NCBI GenBank assembly: GCA_018000455.1
Contig: JAGNJW010000001.1
Location: 1-64,000 of the forward strand
From: Acidobacteriota bacterium
GTDB taxonomy: Bacteria > Acidobacteriota > Vicinamibacteria > Vicinamibacterales > UBA2999
Direction: 5' to 3'
DNA length: 64,000 nt
Positions 60,291-64,000 of the stretch are shown here, piece after piece. A program made the position numbers and the translations under genes. The first letter of the stretch is position 1, and every line of letters begins with the position of its first letter. A model generated the notes under the pieces. It was not told where the DNA came from, ran no database searches, and worked only from the letters and a program-made list of their open reading frames with translations.

Positions 60291-60605
60291 CTACGCGCCG
60301 ATTGGCGGCGGATCGAGGGTGCCCATCGGCGTCCACGGCCCACAGCGCAGCACGCGCTTGGTGGCCATCCAGCCGCCGCGCACGAACCCGTAGCGCCGGA
60401 TCACCGCTTCACCGTAGTGGCTGCACGTCGGCTCGAAGCGGCAGCTGACGCCGCTGGCGGCAAAGACTCGCGACACCGTGGCCTGATACCCATGGATGCC
60501 GGCGATCGCCGCCCGCGCCGCCAGCTGCTGCTCGGGTGCACGCGACAGATCGACGGCACCAGCCACCAGCACCGCGACGGCGACGGCCCACAGCACTCTA
60601 CGCAT
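60291..60605 (-). CDS. yidD: Membrane protein insertion efficiency factor YidD
   Basis: A 104-residue protein matching YidD: GIHGYQATVSRVF, then CRFEPTCSHYGEAVIRRYGF and GGWMATKRVLRCGPW with the conserved CxxxPTCS block. YidD assists YidC in inserting membrane proteins at the inner membrane. An unusual N-terminal hydrophobic stretch (VLWAVAVAVLVAGAVDL) precedes the usual start of the family and may be a membrane anchor. No rpmH, rnpA or yidC is adjacent, so it is separated from its common neighbourhood. Confidence 0.92.
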   Translation of the reverse strand: MRRVLWAVAVAVLVAGAVDLSRAPEQQLAARAAIAGIHGYQATVSRVFAASGVSCRFEPTCSHYGEAVIRRYGFVRGGWMATKRVLRCGPWTPMGTLDPPPIGA

Positions 60606-60647
60606 CGATTCGCTCGCCGAGCCGCGCGCCCGCCGTCGCGCCTGCCG

Positions 60648-61016
60648 CTACATCCGGTCGGCGTACTGCGACACGCCCGGCACGATCAGCCTTCCGCCAT
60701 TCACGCCCTTGACGATGGCAATGATGTGCAGGACGACGATCGCGATCCAGACGGCGAAGGTGAGCAGGCCCACCACACAACCGAGCAGCGTGCCGATGGC
60801 CAACTGGACGATCGTCACGGCCACCCAGAAGACGATCTCGGCCAGCATCAGCACGATGCCGTGCTTGGCGTGCCACTGGACTTCCTTGTCGTCCTTCTCG
60901 ACCAGTAGCGGGACCAGCGCGAGCAGCCACAGGTATGACAGCACGATCATCACACCGCGATTGCTCGACGGGGGGGCGCTGGTGGGCAGGGGCGGAGGGG
61001 TAGCGGCGTCTGCCAT
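60648..61016 (-). CDS. DUF4870 family membrane protein
   Basis: A 122-residue protein starting MADAATPPPLP, with a Pro-rich N-terminus. Helix GVMIVLSYLWLLALVPLLVE is followed by the family block DKEVQWHAKHGIVLMLAEIV. Two more helices (TLLGCVVGLLTFAVWIAIVV and HIIAIVKGVNGG) complete the Tic20-like three- to four-helix layout of DUF4870. Function unknown. GGAGACACTCG lies before the ATG. It ends 42 bp upstream of yidD on the same strand. Confidence 0.88.
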   Translation of the reverse strand: MADAATPPPLPTSAPPSSNRGVMIVLSYLWLLALVPLLVEKDDKEVQWHAKHGIVLMLAEIVFWVAVTIVQLAIGTLLGCVVGLLTFAVWIAIVVLHIIAIVKGVNGGRLIVPGVSQYADRM

Positions 61017-61139
61017 CGAGTGTCTCCTTTGGGCGGGCGGGCTGACCAGCCGAGGTGGAGTCTTACACAAACCCGCCGCCAACCGCCACCGCCGAAAGCG
61101 GTGGAGTAAGCTTGCTCGGATGCCTCGGAGGATTTGCTG

Positions 61140-62240
61140 ATGTCAGACGGATTGCAGCCAATGGCGGTTCTCGATGCGCTCAAGCGGGTCGTCGATCCCG
61201 AGTTCGGGAAAGACCTCGTGACGCTCGGGATGCCGAAGCAGGTGAGCGTGGCCGATGGCCGCGTGGCCTTCACGCTGGAATTGCCGACGCCGGCCCACCC
61301 GCTGCGTCAGCGCCTGCACGACGAGGCCAGGGCCGCGGTAGGGGCGATCGAGGGCGTGACCGGCGTCGACATCACCGTCACCGCGAAGGTCAAGGCGGTG
61401 ACCAAGCCCGAGCACGGGCAGCCGCCGCTGCCATCCGTGAAGAACATCATCGCCGTGGGCGCCGGCAAGGGCGGCGTCGGCAAGACCACGGTGTCGGTGA
61501 ACATGGCGCTGGCACTCTCGCAGATGGGGGCCAAGGTCGGCATCCTCGACGGCGATGTCTACGGGCCGAACGTGCCGCTCATGTTCGGTATCTCGGCCGA
61601 GCTCGGCACCGACGGCGAGAAGATCGCGCCGGCCGAGAAGTTCGGCGTACAAATCGTGTCGATGGCGTTCCTGGCCAAGGACGACCAGGCGCTCATCTGG
61701 CGCGGCCCGATGCTGCACAGCGCCATCCGCCAGTTCTTCACCGAGGTGTCCTGGAAAGAGCTCGACTACCTCATCATCGACATGCCACCCGGCACCGGCG
61801 ACGTCGCGCTCTCGCTCAGCCAGACGGTGAAGGTCGCCGGTGCCGTCGTCGTGACGACGCCGCAGGTCGTCTCGCTTGCCGATACCAGGCGCGCCGTGAA
61901 GATGTACGAGAAGCTCACGATTCCGACACTTGGCCTGGTCGAGAACATGAGCTACTACGCTTGCCCGAACTGCCACGTCGAGAGTGACATCTTCGGCCAC
62001 GGCGGCGGCGAGCAGCTCGCCCAGGAGATGGACGTGGCCTTCCTGGCCCGGCTGCCGATCTACCAGCCGATCCGCGTCGGCGGCGATCGTGGCGTGCCGC
62101 TCGTCATCGCCGAACCGCAGTCGCCAGCCGGGCGCGGCTTCTTCCAGCTCGCCGAGCGCGTGGCCATGCGTGCCGCCGTCGCGGCCCACGAGAACCAGAT
62201 CAAGCACAAGGGCAAGATCCCGCTGATTCAGGTCAAGTGA
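61140..62240 (+). CDS. apbC: Mrp/ApbC (NBP35-like) iron-sulfur cluster carrier ATPase
   Basis: A 366-residue protein starting MSDGLQP, two codons after an alternative ATG. Residues 5-85 are a MIP18-like (DUF59) domain (VLDALKRVVDPEFGKDLVTL). The P-loop ATPase has the deviant Walker A IAVGAGKGGVGKTTVSVN, LDGDVYGPNVPLMFG (switch I) and DYLIIDMPPGTGDVALSL (Walker B). YYACPNCHVESDIFG carries the CxxC that bridges a cluster across the dimer. It carries and transfers 4Fe-4S clusters, for which several enzymes here (AddB, the U32 pair, radical SAM) are candidate clients. Its end overlaps the convergent MFS gene by 8 bp. Confidence 0.95.
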   Translation: MSDGLQPMAVLDALKRVVDPEFGKDLVTLGMPKQVSVADGRVAFTLELPTPAHPLRQRLHDEARAAVGAIEGVTGVDITVTAKVKAVTKPEHGQPPLPSVKNIIAVGAGKGGVGKTTVSVNMALALSQMGAKVGILDGDVYGPNVPLMFGISAELGTDGEKIAPAEKFGVQIVSMAFLAKDDQALIWRGPMLHSAIRQFFTEVSWKELDYLIIDMPPGTGDVALSLSQTVKVAGAVVVTTPQVVSLADTRRAVKMYEKLTIPTLGLVENMSYYACPNCHVESDIFGHGGGEQLAQEMDVAFLARLPIYQPIRVGGDRGVPLVIAEPQSPAGRGFFQLAERVAMRAAVAAHENQIKHKGKIPLIQVK

Positions 62241-63480
62241 GCTGGGCGGCGCCGGGCCCGCGGCCGGCGCCCGAGCCCAGCCGCCCCATCGCCACCGTGC
62301 CGGCGATCGGCCCCAGCGCGAGCACGGCGCACGCCCACTGCCAGCCGACGACGCTGGCCACGCGAGGCACGGCGTCGATTGTCACCATCGTCAACAGGAA
62401 ACCCAACGACGTCTGCAGGGTGAGCGCGGTACCGACCGCATCCGCCGGCGCGTGTTCGGTCACGAGCGCGGAGAACTGCGCCGAGTCGGCGACGACGGTG
62501 AAGCCCCAGACGGCCACCAGCAGGAAGAGCCAGCCCGGATGGTGGCCGTAGACGAACCCGGCCGCGAGCGCTGAGGCGCCTGAGGCCGCCATCGCCGCCC
62601 GCGCGATGCGCGCCTTGCCGACGACGTCGGCCAGCCGGCCCGCCATCACGCAGCCGAGCGCGCCGCTCCCGATGGCCACGAAGGCCACGAGCGCCGCCAG
62701 GCGGTTGACTGACGCGACGCCGCTCGCCCCGAGGCTCGCCGCGGCGAAGGCCGCCACCCACGCCCACATCGCGTAGAGCTCCCACATGTGTCCGAGATAG
62801 CCGAACGTGACCAGGCGCACCTCGCGGACGGCCGCGATGCGCCGGATGGCGCCGAAATCGAAGCGTGCCGTGGTCAGCGTGAGGGGGCCATCGCGGACGA
62901 CCCCCAGCGCCACGGCCGCACCGGCCAGCGCCAGGGCCGAGGTGAAGGCCATGGACGTCTGCCAGTCGCCGCCGAAGAGCGCCGTCACGAGATGCGGCGT
63001 GGCCTTGCCGAGTGTGAGCGCACCGACCAGCACGCCAAGAGCGAGGCCGCGGTGTCGGCGGAACCACCCGGCCACGATCTTCATGGCTGGCGGATAGACC
63101 CACGCCAGCGAAACGCCGGTGAGGAGGCGCGTGACGATGAGCGTGAGCGGCGAGCCGGCGACGAGCGCCGCGGCGTTGGCGGCGGCACCGGCCAGGCACC
63201 CGAGCCCCATCAGTCGCCGCGCCGCCACCACGTCGGCGAGATTGATCATCGCCGTCGCCAGCGTGCCGACGACGAATCCGCCCTGCACCGCCATCGTCAG
63301 CCACGCTGCTTCGCCTGACGACAGGTGGAACGCGGCCACGAGCGACGGTGTCACCGCCGTCGCCGAGAACCACAGGGACATGCCGAGCAGTTCGGCGCCC
63401 GCCAGCCACGCCAGCATGCGCCAGGCCGGCGCGGCGTCGACCTCAGTCGGGTCGTGTGTAGCAGGCACCGGCGTGGCCAT
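62233..63480 (-). CDS. MFS transporter
   Basis: A 415-residue, 12-helix major facilitator. The loop between helices 2 and 3 has MINLADVVAARRLMGLGCLA, near the D-x5-RR/K motif A. Later, GCVMAGRLADVVGKARIARA is the repeated motif in the second half. Helix 1 region MSLWFSATAVTPSLVAAFHL resembles a nitrate/cyanate-like or YbfB-type MFS subfamily that is widespread but mostly uncharacterised. The substrate is unknown. Convergent with apbC and divergent from the VIT gene. Confidence 0.9.
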   Translation of the reverse strand: MATPVPATHDPTEVDAAPAWRMLAWLAGAELLGMSLWFSATAVTPSLVAAFHLSSGEAAWLTMAVQGGFVVGTLATAMINLADVVAARRLMGLGCLAGAAANAAALVAGSPLTLIVTRLLTGVSLAWVYPPAMKIVAGWFRRHRGLALGVLVGALTLGKATPHLVTALFGGDWQTSMAFTSALALAGAAVALGVVRDGPLTLTTARFDFGAIRRIAAVREVRLVTFGYLGHMWELYAMWAWVAAFAAASLGASGVASVNRLAALVAFVAIGSGALGCVMAGRLADVVGKARIARAAMAASGASALAAGFVYGHHPGWLFLLVAVWGFTVVADSAQFSALVTEHAPADAVGTALTLQTSLGFLLTMVTIDAVPRVASVVGWQWACAVLALGPIAGTVAMGRLGSGAGRGPGAAQLT

Positions 63481-63518
63481 CGTCGGCAGCTACCGTACTT
63501 CATTCGCACCGGAGCGGT

Positions 63519-64000
63519 ATGCTTGAGGCCAGTCGCTCCGCCATGGTCCATGTCGAACGCCATCGCAGTGCGCACGTCGGCTGGTTGCGTGCCGCCGTGC
63601 TCGGTGCCAACGACGGCCTCATCTCGACCAGCAGCCTCGTCGTCGGCGTGGCCGCCGCTACCATCGAAGGGCGTGAGCCGGTGCTGCTGGCGGCCACCGC
63701 GGGCTTGGTGGCGGGCGCGCTCTCGATGGCGGCCGGCGAGTACGTGTCGGTCAGTTCGCAGGCCGATACCGAGAGCGCCGACTTCGAACGCGAACGGCGC
63801 GAGCTCGAAGACGATCCGCTACTCGAACATGAGGAGCTGGCGGACATCTACCGCGCGCGAGGACTCAGCGCGCAGCTGGCGACGCAGGTGGCCAGCGAGT
63901 TGATGGCGCACGATGCGCTCGCGGCCCACGCCCGCGATGAACTCGGCATCACCGACTCGTCGCGCGCGCGCCCGCTCCAGGCTGCGTTCACGTCGGCCGC
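63519..64000 (+). CDS. VIT/CCC1 family iron-manganese transporter (3' end cut by window)
   Basis: At least 160 residues are visible. ATG at 63519 has GGAG 5 nt upstream; Met9 at 63543 is an alternative start matching the usual family N-terminus. WLRAAVLGANDGLISTSSLV is the first helix signature of VIT1/CCC1, and LSMAAGEYVSVSSQADTESA is the second helix with its metal-binding acidic residues. The ferritin-like helical segment begins at RELEDDPLLEHEELADIYRA. These proteins move Fe(II) or Mn(II) out of the cytoplasm. The C-terminal helices lie beyond the window. Confidence 0.92.
   Translation, partial: MLEASRSAMVHVERHRSAHVGWLRAAVLGANDGLISTSSLVVGVAAATIEGREPVLLAATAGLVAGALSMAAGEYVSVSSQADTESADFERERRELEDDPLLEHEELADIYRARGLSAQLATQVASELMAHDALAAHARDELGITDSSRARPLQAAFTSA

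Noticed and set aside
1-64000. CRISPR arrays, rRNA genes, integrases and prophage structural genes
   Set aside because: Looked for and not seen. The only repeats are the IS ends, the tRNA-linked direct repeats, the 27-bp pair and short hairpins.

Overview
This is a GC-rich window in which almost every base is coding or recently decayed coding. The gene content points to a soil-type Acidobacteriota, most like the Vicinamibacteria. The clues are a membrane Ser/Thr kinase fused to a PD40 beta-propeller, many small exported proteins of unknown role, FN3-tailed secreted proteins, a LanM lanthipeptide synthetase with Nif11-type precursors, and AddAB-like repair. The lineage is inferred from gene style, since there is no rRNA in the window.

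Layout. 0-12 kb: a winged-helix/FHA regulator with an exported methyltransferase, a kinase-propeller receptor, an arylsulfotransferase, a flavin amine oxidase, a cyclase-family lipoprotein and a GT-C-like membrane glycosyltransferase. 12-20 kb: an FN3/Ig-like protein without a signal peptide, a first Nif11-leader peptide, a methyltransferase, and several damaged genes (glycogen phosphorylase remnant, frameshifted propeller, internally deleted DUF3500 protein). 20.5-27.2 kb: the RiPP locus, with a radical SAM enzyme divergent from lanM, a Cys-containing Nif11 precursor, and an unknown partner gene that begins in a strong hairpin. 27.3-33.5 kb: a cupredoxin, adenylate cyclase and outer-membrane barrel operon, then a UbiV/UbiU-like U32 pair. 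33.6-34.9 kb: an intact IS3-family element with 27-bp inverted repeats and a 4-bp target duplication, next to a frameshifted, less GC-rich, Bacteroidota-like lipoprotein gene. 36-42 kb: a phosphodiesterase, a subtilase with FN3 tail, and an FG-GAP protein fused to an FN3 end. 42.2-49.3 kb: a block bounded by 36-bp direct repeats, one of which covers the 3' end of tRNA-Ala(GGC). It holds a toxin-antitoxin pair near each end, a PfkB/BtpA/APC permease operon and a Tat-exported phosphoesterase, and looks like a decayed tRNA-targeted island. 49.4-64 kb: mostly housekeeping genes, namely asparaginase, an addBA operon, zinc-ribbon proteins, YidD, DUF4870, Mrp/ApbC, an MFS transporter and a truncated VIT/CCC1 gene.

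The strongest system is the class II lanthipeptide locus. LanM carries the Cys-Cys-Gly zinc-site variant known from the substrate-tolerant ProcM type. It lies just upstream of a Nif11-leader precursor with three core cysteines. A second Nif11 precursor without any cysteine lies 7 kb upstream. No peptidase-type exporter is present in the window. A second theme is erosion: at least nine genes are frameshifted, internally deleted or reduced to short recognisable remnants.
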